62,293 nucleotides of DNA from JAFIHK01 sp041441455 (GCA_041441455.1 JASDTB010000064.1:1-62293); one strand, 5' to 3'. Shown: positions 18,118 through 27,158, numbered from the stretch's first letter. The notes: generated from the letters alone by a model not told the origin. Program-made: numbers and translations.

Positions 18118-18177
18118 GCAGCCGGAAAATCAAGTCGTATCTGAAAAGCGCATGATATTCCGGCTGCTCTTTTTCTT
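18118..18177 (+). terminator. intrinsic terminator ending the SusCD locus
   Basis: A perfect 10-bp GC-rich stem pairs 18118-18127 with 18158-18167 across a 30-nt loop, followed by TCTTTTTCTT. The T-run ends only 4 nt before the phosphoesterase start codon at 18182. Confidence 0.8.
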
Positions 18178-18181
18178 ACCC

Positions 18182-19645
18182 ATGAAAAAATTAAAATCAA
18201 TTCTTTTATCGGCAATAATATTGATAGTATTCCCTTCAATATTAGAGAGTCAAGCGAAGCCGATAGCCTCAGTTCTTAAAATTGAGGGATTTGTTTTTCT
18301 CGATAAAAACGAAAACGGAATCTTCGACCCAAATGAAAAGCCAGTTGAAGGAGTACTCATATCAAATGGTGCAAATGTTGTAAAATCCGACAGAAGAGGA
18401 GAATTTGCAATTGAGAAGCAGCAAGAGTATCTATTCCCAATAATTGGAGAGAATTATAAAATATCAGGAAGTAAATCTCCAATTTTAAACAGTGCAAATC
18501 TTGTGAGGATAGATAATTTTAGCAAAAAATGTCTTATTGCACTCTCAAAGAGAAAAACATCTAAAAAGAGGTCTGTTGCCATGGTTGGCGATATGCAGGC
18601 AGGCGATTCACTAGAGTTGGATTATGCCAACAGAAGTGTAATATCGGAGCTTAAATCTAGTAAAGAGATAGATTTGGCAATCTTTCTTGGCGATATCATA
18701 AATGATGATGTGAAGATGATGAAGCCAGTCAAGGATGCGTTTGTAAGTATTGGAAGAGATGTTGCAATTGTAGCAGGTAATCACGACAGAGACCAATTTG
18801 AAGAGAATAAACTAAAAACATTTAATAGTGAAATTGGAGCTGAGACTTTTGCCTTCTTTCGTAACAAGACTCTCTATGTGATTATAAATAATGTTGTCTC
18901 CGAAGGCAAACATGGTTATTTTGGCGGCTACAGCGAGTCTCAACTTAACTTTGTCAAAGAACTAACCGAGACTGTTTCCTCAAAGACAGAGATTGTAATC
19001 TGTCAACACATACCATTTATCCATACAAAGAATAGAGACCTTTTAGCTGAGATTCTCTATAAATATAAACCTACCCCTCACTTCTACTCTGGTCATACCC
19101 ATACAGTCTCTAACCATAGGGTGAATTATAAGACGACTAGCTTCCGGGAGATTGTATCAGGTGCATCGTGCGGAAATTGGTGGCAGGGAGAAAAAGGTGC
19201 CGACGGTGTCCCAGAAGCGTTGATGCAATGCGGTTCGCCAAGAAACTATTTTTTGATCACAAAAAAGGGCGGAACACTTATTTCTAGATATAAAGCAGTA
19301 GGAAGACCAAATAATTTTCAAGGCACAGTAACTTTATCGGGATCAAAATTTGTAGCAAACATCTTTGGAGCTTCCGACTCTGCCCAAGTAAGAATTAAGA
19401 TTGGCAATGGAGGATGGCAAACTATGAAGAACGAGAATATAATTGCCTCAGAGGTAGCTACTATAATTGAAAATAATAAAAATGGGAAATATCCAACTTC
19501 GGGAAATACAAAAAATCCTTTAAGAAAAAGAGCATCTTCTCATATTTGGACAATCGAATCCCCGTATGGGAATAATTACACCCAAGTAATAATATTGGTG
19601 AAAGAATCGGCTAAAAACAAGATTCTCTTTAAGTCAACATTTTAG
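18182..19645 (+). CDS. calcineurin-like metallophosphoesterase, exported
   Basis: The 487-residue protein has a signal peptide (1 to about 25), an N-terminal SdrD/MetallophosN-like beta domain (about 33-120, 'EGFVFLDKNENGIFDPNEKP' core 'DKNENGIFDP'), the metallophosphoesterase core and a C-terminal MetallophosC-type domain (about 360-480). Metal motifs are 'GDMQ' (136-139, Gln in place of the usual His), 'LGDI' (169-172), 'GNHD' (199-202), His276 and 'GHTH' (304-307). A longer open frame from 18152 runs through the terminator, so the ATG at 18182 is used. Substrate is unknown. With the terminator abutting its start and no promoter visible between them, expression may depend on readthrough. 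Confidence 0.9.
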   Translation: MKKLKSILLSAIILIVFPSILESQAKPIASVLKIEGFVFLDKNENGIFDPNEKPVEGVLISNGANVVKSDRRGEFAIEKQQEYLFPIIGENYKISGSKSPILNSANLVRIDNFSKKCLIALSKRKTSKKRSVAMVGDMQAGDSLELDYANRSVISELKSSKEIDLAIFLGDIINDDVKMMKPVKDAFVSIGRDVAIVAGNHDRDQFEENKLKTFNSEIGAETFAFFRNKTLYVIINNVVSEGKHGYFGGYSESQLNFVKELTETVSSKTEIVICQHIPFIHTKNRDLLAEILYKYKPTPHFYSGHTHTVSNHRVNYKTTSFREIVSGASCGNWWQGEKGADGVPEALMQCGSPRNYFLITKKGGTLISRYKAVGRPNNFQGTVTLSGSKFVANIFGASDSAQVRIKIGNGGWQTMKNENIIASEVATIIENNKNGKYPTSGNTKNPLRKRASSHIWTIESPYGNNYTQVIILVKESAKNKILFKSTF

Positions 19646-19695
19646 TTATTGGATATTAATTATTATCTTAGTTGCAATTTTTTAACCATTTTGAT

Positions 19696-20085
19696 ATGCC
19701 TTACTCTATCGAAGAGTTGAACCTGCTGCTGAAAAGCGGCAACGAAGACCAGTTATCCGAACCAGATTTGTCCTATTTAAAAGAGATGTCCGACGGCGAC
19801 AAGACCTTTGAAAAAGAGATGATAGAAATGTTCCTGAACAATGAGCCTCCAACAAAAGATTTGCTTATTGATGCAATGAAAAGAGACGACTTAAACGATC
19901 TTAGGTTCATTATTCACAAGTTGATAAATCAGTTGAATTTTGTTGGAATTATCTCTGTGATACCTGTTCTGAAAATTATTGAGAGAAGAGAAGAGGAGAT
20001 GCCCGACCTGAACGAAATGCTTACAAAAATCATTTCGATAATTGATTTAGGTGCCGAAAAATTGAAATTAATGATTCAACAATAG
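19696..20085 (+). CDS. histidine phosphotransfer (HPt) domain protein
   Basis: The 129-residue, mainly helical protein has 'FIIHKLINQLNFVGI' with His74 in the position of the HPt phospho-acceptor (family pattern xHxLKG); the usual Lys-Gly after it is degenerate (HKLINQ). HPt proteins pass phosphoryl groups between receivers. The frame is open from a TTG at 19672, but the ATG at 19696 gives a natural start. The receiver gene begins 5 nt after its stop. No histidine kinase is nearby. Confidence 0.75.
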   Translation: MPYSIEELNLLLKSGNEDQLSEPDLSYLKEMSDGDKTFEKEMIEMFLNNEPPTKDLLIDAMKRDDLNDLRFIIHKLINQLNFVGIISVIPVLKIIERREEEMPDLNEMLTKIISIIDLGAEKLKLMIQQ

Positions 20086-20090
20086 ACAAT

Positions 20091-20456
20091 ATGAGAATTC
20101 TTGTATGTGAAGACGACAACATGATTATCAAAGCAATCCAGCACAAACTTACGGCAGAAGGATATGATGTGGATGTGGCTATGAATGGCGACGATGCAAT
20201 GGGAAAGCTGAGAGAAGAGGAGTATGACATTATTCTCACAGATATTCTTATGCCATTATTAGGGGGCCTGGATTTAATCGTAAAAGTTAGAGAAGAGCTA
20301 AAAATCACTACTCCAATTATAGTTCTTTCGAGACTTGGAAACGAAGAGACTATTTTAGAAGCATTTCAGAGAGGAGCTGATGACTACATCACAAAACCAT
20401 TTAGCCCAAATGAACTTGCGATGAGAATAAAAAGATACGCTCTTAAAAGAAGATAA
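20091..20456 (+). CDS. stand-alone response-regulator receiver protein
   Basis: The 121-residue protein is a single CheY-like receiver with no output domain. Key residues are all present: acidic Asp8/Asp9, phospho-acceptor Asp51 in 'ILTDILMP', Ser80 and Lys102 in 'ITKPF'. It is expected to act by protein contact. The genes on both sides start or stop within 6 nt, so HPt, receiver and LysM/HEAT proteins probably form one transcription unit and one pathway. Confidence 0.92.
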   Translation: MRILVCEDDNMIIKAIQHKLTAEGYDVDVAMNGDDAMGKLREEEYDIILTDILMPLLGGLDLIVKVREELKITTPIIVLSRLGNEETILEAFQRGADDYITKPFSPNELAMRIKRYALKRR

Positions 20457-20461
20457 AAGCT

Positions 20462-22024
20462 ATGTCTGTATTGCGAAGAATCATCTTTACGGCAGTACTT
20501 CTTTTGTACTCTTGTTCACTAGTTGTCGCCTCAAGCGACGACAAGTGGATAATTCATGAAGTGCAATATGGAGAGAATGTCTATAGGATCTCTTTAAAAT
20601 ACAAGGTTAATATGGTTTCGGTAATGCTTTGGAATGAGTTAGATACGCTCTACACAATTCAAGCTGGGCAGAAGCTAAAGATCAAAATCAAAGAACAGGC
20701 TCAAAAGCCTTCAATCTCTCAAAAAACGGAGAGAGTTCAAACTACAGAGAGAGTTCAAACAGTTTCGCAAGACACGTATCATATAGTAAAAGCTGGGGAA
20801 AATGTCTTTAGAATATCATTGAGATATAAAGTCTCGATGGATGCAATTAAGTCGTTAAACAATCTAGATTCAAATTGCACAATCGAAATAGGCCAAAAAC
20901 TATTAATATCGAAGAGTGAGAAAAAGGCAACCAAGCCTGTTGCGCAAAAAATCATAGTACAAAAACCAGTCGTGCAAAAACCTGTACCTCAAGTTCAGCA
21001 AAAACAAACCTCAGTTGAGAAACAACCTACGAATCCTAAAAAAGGATCAATAATTGAATCTCTAAAGGCACAATTTCAAAAGTACAGACAATATATTGTG
21101 ATGGGTTTAGGAGCACTTCTCGTTCTCATTATCATATATCTTTTAATAAGACTGATTTTAAAAAGAGGACCAGACTATAACTACAAAAAAGAGCTCTATA
21201 CCGATTATATTTCAGATTGGCTCTATAGTGCAGATAGTCAGTTTATACCACCATGGCTTTTTAAAGACATGAAGAATAAAAACCTAAGAGAGCTCTTTAC
21301 AAAGGAGTTGATAGGTTTAAAAGCAAATCTACTTGGAGCAACTGGTAATCGTCTAGTTGAATTATATGAAAAGCTTGGTTTGCAAGATTATATAATTAAG
21401 AAACTTAATTCTAGAGATATAAACTTTAAGTTGGAGGCGATAAATGAGATCTCACAAATGGAGGTTAAATCACTCTCTCCTCACTTGTTTAAATATGTAA
21501 ATCACAGCAATCAAGAGTTGCGCAAACTAGCTCAGTTCTCTTGGCTTAAACTTAACCCAGAGAAGTACGAAGAGCTATTCCAAGTGAATAATATTTTGAT
21601 GGAAGAGCCAACAAAAGATGACTTCAAATATATATTTGCCGACGCAGCAACCACCCCAGAATATAAAAACTGGGTTGACTATCCTAATAAAAGCGTTGCC
21701 CTCTTTGCAATTAAAATGATTGGCTTTCTTAAACAGTACGACGCTCTAGATGTTCTTCATGATCAATTAGAGGAGGCAGATATGTTTATGAAAAAGAGCA
21801 TTATCGAAGCACTAAAAATTCTAAATGATGAATCTTCTGCCGATCTTCTGCAGAATCTATACTTCCGCGAAAACAAAGAGATGAAGGCGTACATTCTTAA
21901 GGTCTTGCCAGGCTTCGGTGTTGAATCCAACGAGCAATACTTCAAAGATTTAATGGTTAAAGAGAAAGATGCTAAATTAAGAGTAAAGGCAAACGAAGCT
22001 CTTAATGAGCATTATGCTAGATAA
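20462..22024 (+). CDS. LysM-TM-HEAT repeat protein
   Basis: The 520-residue protein has a signal segment (1-23), two LysM domains (about 31-75 and 105-150) of near-identical style ('GENVYRISLKYKV', 'GENVFRISLRYKV'), a low-complexity Lys/Gln/Pro/Val linker (155-195), one membrane span (about 211-233), and a cytoplasmic helical C-terminus (about 240-515) with HEAT-like repeats. The layout places peptidoglycan binding in the periplasm and a protein scaffold in the cytoplasm, beside a receiver that could dock on it. Function is inferred from domains only. Confidence 0.85.
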   Translation: MSVLRRIIFTAVLLLYSCSLVVASSDDKWIIHEVQYGENVYRISLKYKVNMVSVMLWNELDTLYTIQAGQKLKIKIKEQAQKPSISQKTERVQTTERVQTVSQDTYHIVKAGENVFRISLRYKVSMDAIKSLNNLDSNCTIEIGQKLLISKSEKKATKPVAQKIIVQKPVVQKPVPQVQQKQTSVEKQPTNPKKGSIIESLKAQFQKYRQYIVMGLGALLVLIIIYLLIRLILKRGPDYNYKKELYTDYISDWLYSADSQFIPPWLFKDMKNKNLRELFTKELIGLKANLLGATGNRLVELYEKLGLQDYIIKKLNSRDINFKLEAINEISQMEVKSLSPHLFKYVNHSNQELRKLAQFSWLKLNPEKYEELFQVNNILMEEPTKDDFKYIFADAATTPEYKNWVDYPNKSVALFAIKMIGFLKQYDALDVLHDQLEEADMFMKKSIIEALKILNDESSADLLQNLYFRENKEMKAYILKVLPGFGVESNEQYFKDLMVKEKDAKLRVKANEALNEHYAR

Positions 22025-22189
22025 ATTATCATTATTTAATATTTTTTTTAAAAATCTCAGGCTTGCTATAAATCAATCCTAGCTTGCTTTTTGGGAGATA
22101 ATCTGTTGATATATAGGTTTTTTAATTCATTGAAAACACCAAGAAATATTTTATTATCTAAAAAATATTTTTAAATTCGTTATTGTATT

Positions 22190-22216
22190 GAATATGAAAA
22201 AGATACTTTCATATTC
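22190..22216. repeat. 10-bp perfect inverted repeat upstream of the GLPGLI gene
   Basis: GAATATGAAA at 22190-22199 is mirrored by TTTCATATTC at 22207-22216 with a 7-nt spacer. It is not followed by a T-run, so it is more like an operator or RNA hairpin than a terminator. It lies in the 245-bp AT-rich gap 22025-22268, which otherwise holds only a short direct repeat of GCTTGCT and no gene I can support. Confidence 0.6.
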
Positions 22217-22268
22217 GTAGAAATTATGATTTGTGGAACACCTCCATGGGCTCTTTAAAAATGTTAAT

Positions 22269-23084
22269 ATGAAAAAATGCGGATTAATTATTATATTAAT
22301 AATTATTAATTGTCAGGTATTTGCAAAATCTGATGATAAAATTATTTTAAGGCTTAAATATTCTGTAGCATCAAAAATCTACCTTACAGGCTCTCATCGA
22401 AATGATTTATATGTACTTGATGTTGGTACACAACAAACATTTTTTTACAGTTTTATAGAGCAACAGAGAGATTCTGCAATGAGAGAGTTGATAAAACAGG
22501 GTTATTCAGGGATGCCTCTAATGCTTGAATTGCAGGAGAGAGGATTTGTACAAGGCTCTAAAAGTGGATTAAAAAGAGACAAAGCCAACAAATTATTATA
22601 TGACTATGATTTAATTGGAACAAAACGATACGTTACGAAAGATATAACTTTCGATTGGAATTGGCATATTACGAATAAAGAGCTAGAAATATTAGGGTAT
22701 AAATGTTACTTTGCTACATCAGAATACGCAGGTAGAAAATGGTTTGCTTGGTTTTGTCCGAGCATTCCAATTGATTGTGGACCTTGGAAATTATATGGAC
22801 TTCCAGGTGCAATATTAAAAGCGTATGATGGAGAAATGCATTATACATTTGATTGTGTTGAGATAATTAAGCCAAATGTAAATTTTGATTGTGGGTTTTT
22901 TGATAATTTTAAAGAAATTAAAAAAGAAGATTTTAAAAAATTGAAACGCCAATCGCTAACGAATCCCTATCTATTTCTTTACAATCAGAAAGGGGTTAAA
23001 ATATCAAAAGGATATCACAAGGATGGGACTCCAATTGATTTTTCAAAGTATACTAACCTTAAATATAATCCAATAGAGAAGTAA
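22269..23084 (+). CDS. GLPGLI-family exported protein
   Basis: The 271-residue protein has a signal peptide (1 to about 19) and the family motif region 'GPWKLYGLPGAILK' at residues 171-184. GLPGLI proteins are a Bacteroidota group of unknown function, usually next to an outer-membrane beta-barrel receptor, as here. Longer starts (22233) exist, but only the ATG at 22269 gives a proper signal peptide. The DNA is markedly AT-richer than the flanking genes. Confidence 0.88.
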   Translation: MKKCGLIIILIIINCQVFAKSDDKIILRLKYSVASKIYLTGSHRNDLYVLDVGTQQTFFYSFIEQQRDSAMRELIKQGYSGMPLMLELQERGFVQGSKSGLKRDKANKLLYDYDLIGTKRYVTKDITFDWNWHITNKELEILGYKCYFATSEYAGRKWFAWFCPSIPIDCGPWKLYGLPGAILKAYDGEMHYTFDCVEIIKPNVNFDCGFFDNFKEIKKEDFKKLKRQSLTNPYLFLYNQKGVKISKGYHKDGTPIDFSKYTNLKYNPIEK

Positions 23085-23086
23085 TA

Positions 23087-25690
23087 ATGTCTATTAAAAC
23101 ATTATTGATTATAGTTGTTTTATTTACATCTATTGATGCATTATCTCAAGAATCAATTAGAGGTAATGTAATCTCTTATGATGACAAGAAGGGAATCCCT
23201 AATGTAGTTGTAAAAATTTCAGATAATAATGATCAAAAAATTCTAAAATATACATTCACGACAAATGATGGTAAGTTTTCTCTTTCTACAAAAAATCTAA
23301 GTAATGATGACGTCTATGTTGAATTCTCGCTCTTAGGCTATTTGTCAAAAAAAATACTTATAAAGCCTAAATATGATACAATATTACAAATAGAACTTCA
23401 CCCTTCATCTTTTAATATAAATGAAGTTATTGTAAAGGCTCCTCTAATAAAGGTGAAAGGAGACACAATTAATTATACGACCGCACAATTAGTAAAAATT
23501 GGAGATCGAAACATTGGAGACGTTTTAAAGCGTATACCAGGAATTGAGATTGAAACTTCTGGTCTAATTAAATATAAAGACAGGCCTATAAATACATTTT
23601 ATGTTGATGGAAAAAATTTGCTTGGGAATCAATATTCTCTTGCTACGAATAACATACCACCTGATTATGTCTCAATGATTCAGATATTTGAAAAACATGA
23701 ACCAATAAAGGTATTGTCTGATATTTCTCATAATCAAACCGCTGCAATTAATCTTTCAATTCAAAAACAAGCTAGGTCTAAAGTGCTAGGAATTGCAGAA
23801 GTAGGAATTGGAGTTCTTCCGTTTCAATGGAAACTTGGGGCAACATTATTTAACTTTAGAGAGTCACAACAGCATATGTTAGTATATAAATCGGATAATA
23901 CTGGGCAAGATATTATAAGCCAATTTAATATGGTTGATATGGGGCAGGGATCGATGATAAATTATCCAGATTTTACTAGAGAAGGAATAATCAATTTATC
24001 AATTGCAGCTAAGGCTCCAATTTCCTCTAAAAGAACACTTTTTAATAATAGCCATATAATATCGTTAAATACATTAATACCATTAGGAAGACGCCTTGAG
24101 GGAGTACTGAAGGCTGGCTTTATCTATAACGATGTAAATATCAATAATTCTCAAATCACACAGTATGTAGTTAATGATCAGAAAATTAATATAATTGAAA
24201 ATAATTATTTTAACAATCTAAATAAAACTCCATTGATTGACTTATCTGTCACTTTAAACGAAAAAAAGGTTTATTTTCAAAACAGAATTAATCTGAGATT
24301 AAATAAATCGATAGGTATAGGTCAGAATATTGGGATAAAATCTATAAATCAAGTTCTTGAAAAGAATTTTAATGACATTTCAAATATAGTAAGTTTGGTA
24401 AAACCAATAAATAATATTGCGCTAAAATTTAATTCAAGAACTCAATATAAATCACATCCAGAAAATTTAAACATTTTATCAGATAGTGTTTTACAGAATA
24501 TAGTGTTTAAGGAAATAAAATCAGAAAATACGATTTCGTCTCAATTTAAGTTCAAGAAGATTTATCCATTAATTTCTGCTGGATATAATTTAAGATTGCA
24601 GACAATAAATTCATCAATTGAAGATAAAAGAAATAATCCCAAATTTTTTGGAGATAACGAAATGAAATTAAATAAATCTGAATTTTTTTTTAAATCTCAA
24701 TTAAAATTTGATTATTCTGTGATTAAAGGAATTATTTCAATTCCAATAACTTTTAATATTTTTAATTACAAAGCAGCAAGCGCTCATAAAACATTCTCTA
24801 CTTTAGATTTTAATCCAATGATTTCTTTGTCTTTGCCAATAAGTACATCATTAGATGCATATGTTCAATATAGCTTTGGAAGATCTTCTGCAAACGATAT
24901 TGAATGGATGAATTATGACAACATATTGACAAATTATAGAACAATAAGTAGAGGAATACAGGATATTTCCAAAACTAAAAATCATAATTTAAAAATTGGA
25001 ATAAAATATTCTAATCCGCTGAAATTAATTTATATAAGCACCGATTATATGTATGCACAAATCGTTGGGGGAGTGAAACAATCTTTTGATTATAATATTG
25101 ATTATTTGACAATTATTAATTTATTTATTGATGACTCTCAAATTAATTCATCATATAGCTATCAAGGGAAATTTTCTAAATTATTTTTTGACACACCGCT
25201 AATTATTAATCTCTCAATAAAGAGATATGGAACTAAAAGTAATTTTGTTCAACGCTCTATACCGCTTTTAATAAGTACAATATCGACAATGTTTGAAGCA
25301 AGTGTAAATTGGTATAGTAAAGATGTTTTTAATTCGGAATTAACAGTTAAATTTGATAATAGAAGAAGAGTCGGTTTAGATATTAATTCATCTTCATCAG
25401 GAGTAAATTGTAATCTAAGTTCAAAAATAAGGTTGAACGATAAATTTGAACTATGCTCATTATTTGACTTCTATCATAAAGAGTCGAGTAGTTCTAAAAT
25501 ATACAATGCGTTATTTGCTGACGCAAATTTAAACTACAAAATATCTAAAAGTAATCTAGAACTTCATATTATGAATATTTTCAATAAGCAATATTATTCA
25601 AATGTCAGGTATTCAGATGTAAAGATGATTGAGGAGAGATATACAATTAGGCCTCGAACTATTATGTTTGTATATAATATAAGCTTCTAA
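23087..25690 (+). CDS. TonB-dependent-receptor-like outer-membrane beta-barrel protein (GLPGLI partner)
   Basis: The 867-residue protein has a signal peptide (1 to about 20), a carboxypeptidase-D-like domain (about 24-115, 'RGNVISYDDKKGIPNVVVKI'), a plug-like region ('GDTINYTTAQL' to 'RIPGIEIETSG', about 125-165, and 'TFYVDGKNLLG') and a long Asn/Ser/Ile-rich barrel. It starts 2 nt after the GLPGLI stop, so the two are translationally linked. Transport substrate is unknown. Codon use is strongly AT-biased, with many ATA and AAT codons, which fits recent acquisition together with its neighbour. Confidence 0.87.
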   Translation: MSIKTLLIIVVLFTSIDALSQESIRGNVISYDDKKGIPNVVVKISDNNDQKILKYTFTTNDGKFSLSTKNLSNDDVYVEFSLLGYLSKKILIKPKYDTILQIELHPSSFNINEVIVKAPLIKVKGDTINYTTAQLVKIGDRNIGDVLKRIPGIEIETSGLIKYKDRPINTFYVDGKNLLGNQYSLATNNIPPDYVSMIQIFEKHEPIKVLSDISHNQTAAINLSIQKQARSKVLGIAEVGIGVLPFQWKLGATLFNFRESQQHMLVYKSDNTGQDIISQFNMVDMGQGSMINYPDFTREGIINLSIAAKAPISSKRTLFNNSHIISLNTLIPLGRRLEGVLKAGFIYNDVNINNSQITQYVVNDQKINIIENNYFNNLNKTPLIDLSVTLNEKKVYFQNRINLRLNKSIGIGQNIGIKSINQVLEKNFNDISNIVSLVKPINNIALKFNSRTQYKSHPENLNILSDSVLQNIVFKEIKSENTISSQFKFKKIYPLISAGYNLRLQTINSSIEDKRNNPKFFGDNEMKLNKSEFFFKSQLKFDYSVIKGIISIPITFNIFNYKAASAHKTFSTLDFNPMISLSLPISTSLDAYVQYSFGRSSANDIEWMNYDNILTNYRTISRGIQDISKTKNHNLKIGIKYSNPLKLIYISTDYMYAQIVGGVKQSFDYNIDYLTIINLFIDDSQINSSYSYQGKFSKLFFDTPLIINLSIKRYGTKSNFVQRSIPLLISTISTMFEASVNWYSKDVFNSELTVKFDNRRRVGLDINSSSSGVNCNLSSKIRLNDKFELCSLFDFYHKESSSSKIYNALFADANLNYKISKSNLELHIMNIFNKQYYSNVRYSDVKMIEERYTIRPRTIMFVYNISF

Positions 25691-25759
25691 AATTGAAGAA
25701 TAATTAACTAAAAATAAATATTATAATTAAATTGTATTGTCTCATTAGGCTTGAATACA

Positions 25760-25788
25760 AAAACCCGGCTTGTGACCGGGTTTTATTT
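25760..25788. terminator. bidirectional terminator between receptor gene and pgk
   Basis: A 9-bp stem AAAACCCGG (25760-25768)/CCGGGTTTT (25776-25784) has a 7-nt loop, with T-rich sequence on the plus strand and an A-run before it that serves the minus strand. It lies between convergent genes. Confidence 0.8.
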
Positions 25789-25803
25789 TATGTATAATAG
25801 GAC

Positions 25804-27060
25804 TTATTCTCTAATAGCCTTGATACCAGGAAGCTCGATTCCTTCTAGATATTCAAGCATTGCACCACCACCAGTTGACACATAGCTTACTTTATTAGCA
25901 AATCCCATTTGAGTTACTGCTGCAACTGAGTCACCACCACCTACTAGTGTGAATGCTCCTTTTGCAGTTACATCAGCTAGAATCTCAGCTATTTTATTGG
26001 TTCCATGAGCAAAGTTTGCCATTTCGAATACTCCAACTGGACCATTCCAAAGGATTGTCTTTGAATTGTGAAGAACCTCTTCCCAAATTTTCAATTGACC
26101 TTCGCTAGCATCCATTCCTATATAACCATCTGGAACTTCATTGCTTTTGCAAACAACTGTATTGGCAGCGTTATCGAATTTATCACCTGCAACAACTTCG
26201 TCTGAGAAGTATAATTTAACACCCTTCTCTTTTGCCTTTTCGATTATGCTAAGTGCCAATTCCATTTGGTCATCTTCGCAAAGCGAGTTTCCAATCTTGC
26301 CACCTTTAGCCTTTTCGAATGTGAAGCACATACCTCCACCGATAATCATATTGTCAACGATTCCGAATAATTTTTCGATAATCGCAATCTTCGAAGATAC
26401 TTTAGCTCCTCCAATAATAGCAGTTAGAGGTCTCTCAGGTGATTTTAAAACTTTGTCGATAGCTTTAATTTCGCCTTCCATAACATAACCAAACATCTTG
26501 TCGTTAGGGAAATATTTAGCAATCAGAGCAGTCGAAGCGTGAGCGCGGTGAGCTGTTCCAAATGCATCATTGATATAGCAATCAGCATAAGATGCAAGTC
26601 TCTTGGTGAACTCTTTTTGCTTCTCTTTTATCTCAGCTTTTGCAGCTTTCTTTACCTCTTCGGTTACATCTTCTGCTAGTCCGCGAGGTTTTCCCTCCTC
26701 TTCGGCATAGAAACGAAGGTTTTCTAGAAGTAGAACCTCACCTGGTTTAAGGTTTTTAGAGAGCTCTTCTGCTTCAACACCCATGCAGTCTGGAGCAAAC
26801 TGTACCTTTACAGATAGTTTCTCCTCAATTGCAGGAATGATATGTTTCAACGAATATTTATCGGTCGGTCCTTTTGGTCTTCCAAGATGCGACATAACAA
26901 TCAGTGAACCGCCACCTGCAAGAACTTTCTTAAGTGTAGGGATAGCTGCTCTGATTCTGGTATCGTCAGTGATCTGGAATGACTCGTTCAGTGGAACATT
27001 AAAGTCCACGCGCACAATGGCTCTTTTGCCAGAAAAATCGTAATTGTCAATGTTTTGCAT
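25804..27060 (-). CDS. pgk: phosphoglycerate kinase
   Basis: PGK moves a phosphate between 1,3-bisphosphoglycerate and ADP in glycolysis. The 418-residue protein has the N-terminal 'AIVRVDFNVP' substrate loop, 'MSHLGRPKG', 'ENLRFYAEEEG', 'DAFGTAHRAHAS', 'IIGGAKVSSKI' and the nucleotide loop 'TLVGGGDSVAA'. The frame is open for 10 further codons upstream, but family members start at the ATG at 27060 ('MQNIDNYDFSGK'), and the promoter box position agrees. It is monocistronic, facing the AT-rich receptor pair. Confidence 0.97.
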   Translation of the reverse strand: MQNIDNYDFSGKRAIVRVDFNVPLNESFQITDDTRIRAAIPTLKKVLAGGGSLIVMSHLGRPKGPTDKYSLKHIIPAIEEKLSVKVQFAPDCMGVEAEELSKNLKPGEVLLLENLRFYAEEEGKPRGLAEDVTEEVKKAAKAEIKEKQKEFTKRLASYADCYINDAFGTAHRAHASTALIAKYFPNDKMFGYVMEGEIKAIDKVLKSPERPLTAIIGGAKVSSKIAIIEKLFGIVDNMIIGGGMCFTFEKAKGGKIGNSLCEDDQMELALSIIEKAKEKGVKLYFSDEVVAGDKFDNAANTVVCKSNEVPDGYIGMDASEGQLKIWEEVLHNSKTILWNGPVGVFEMANFAHGTNKIAEILADVTAKGAFTLVGGGDSVAAVTQMGFANKVSYVSTGGGAMLEYLEGIELPGIKAIRE

Positions 27061-27094
27061 ACTTGTGTATAAATTAAGAATTTGTTTCAACGGG

Positions 27095-27102
27095 CAAATT
27101 TA
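27095..27102 (-). promoter_or_regulatory. -7 promoter box for pgk
   Basis: The minus strand reads TAAATTTG, a TAnnTTTG match 34 nt before the pgk ATG at 27060. Confidence 0.5.
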
Positions 27103-27124
27103 AAAATATTATTAGAAAAATAGC

Positions 27125-27132
27125 TACCTTCG
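27125..27132 (+). promoter_or_regulatory. -7 promoter box for the methyltransferase-lgt pair
   Basis: TACCTTCG is a common variant of TAnnTTTG, 26 nt before the ATG at 27159 and back to back with the pgk box. Confidence 0.4.
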
Positions 27133-27158
27133 GCCCTATAAAAAAGAACGATAGAGAG

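Noticed and set aside
22025..22190. Small gene or terminator in the AT-rich gap
   Set aside because: Only a short direct GCTTGCT repeat was found; it does not form a stem, and no frame with a credible protein is present.
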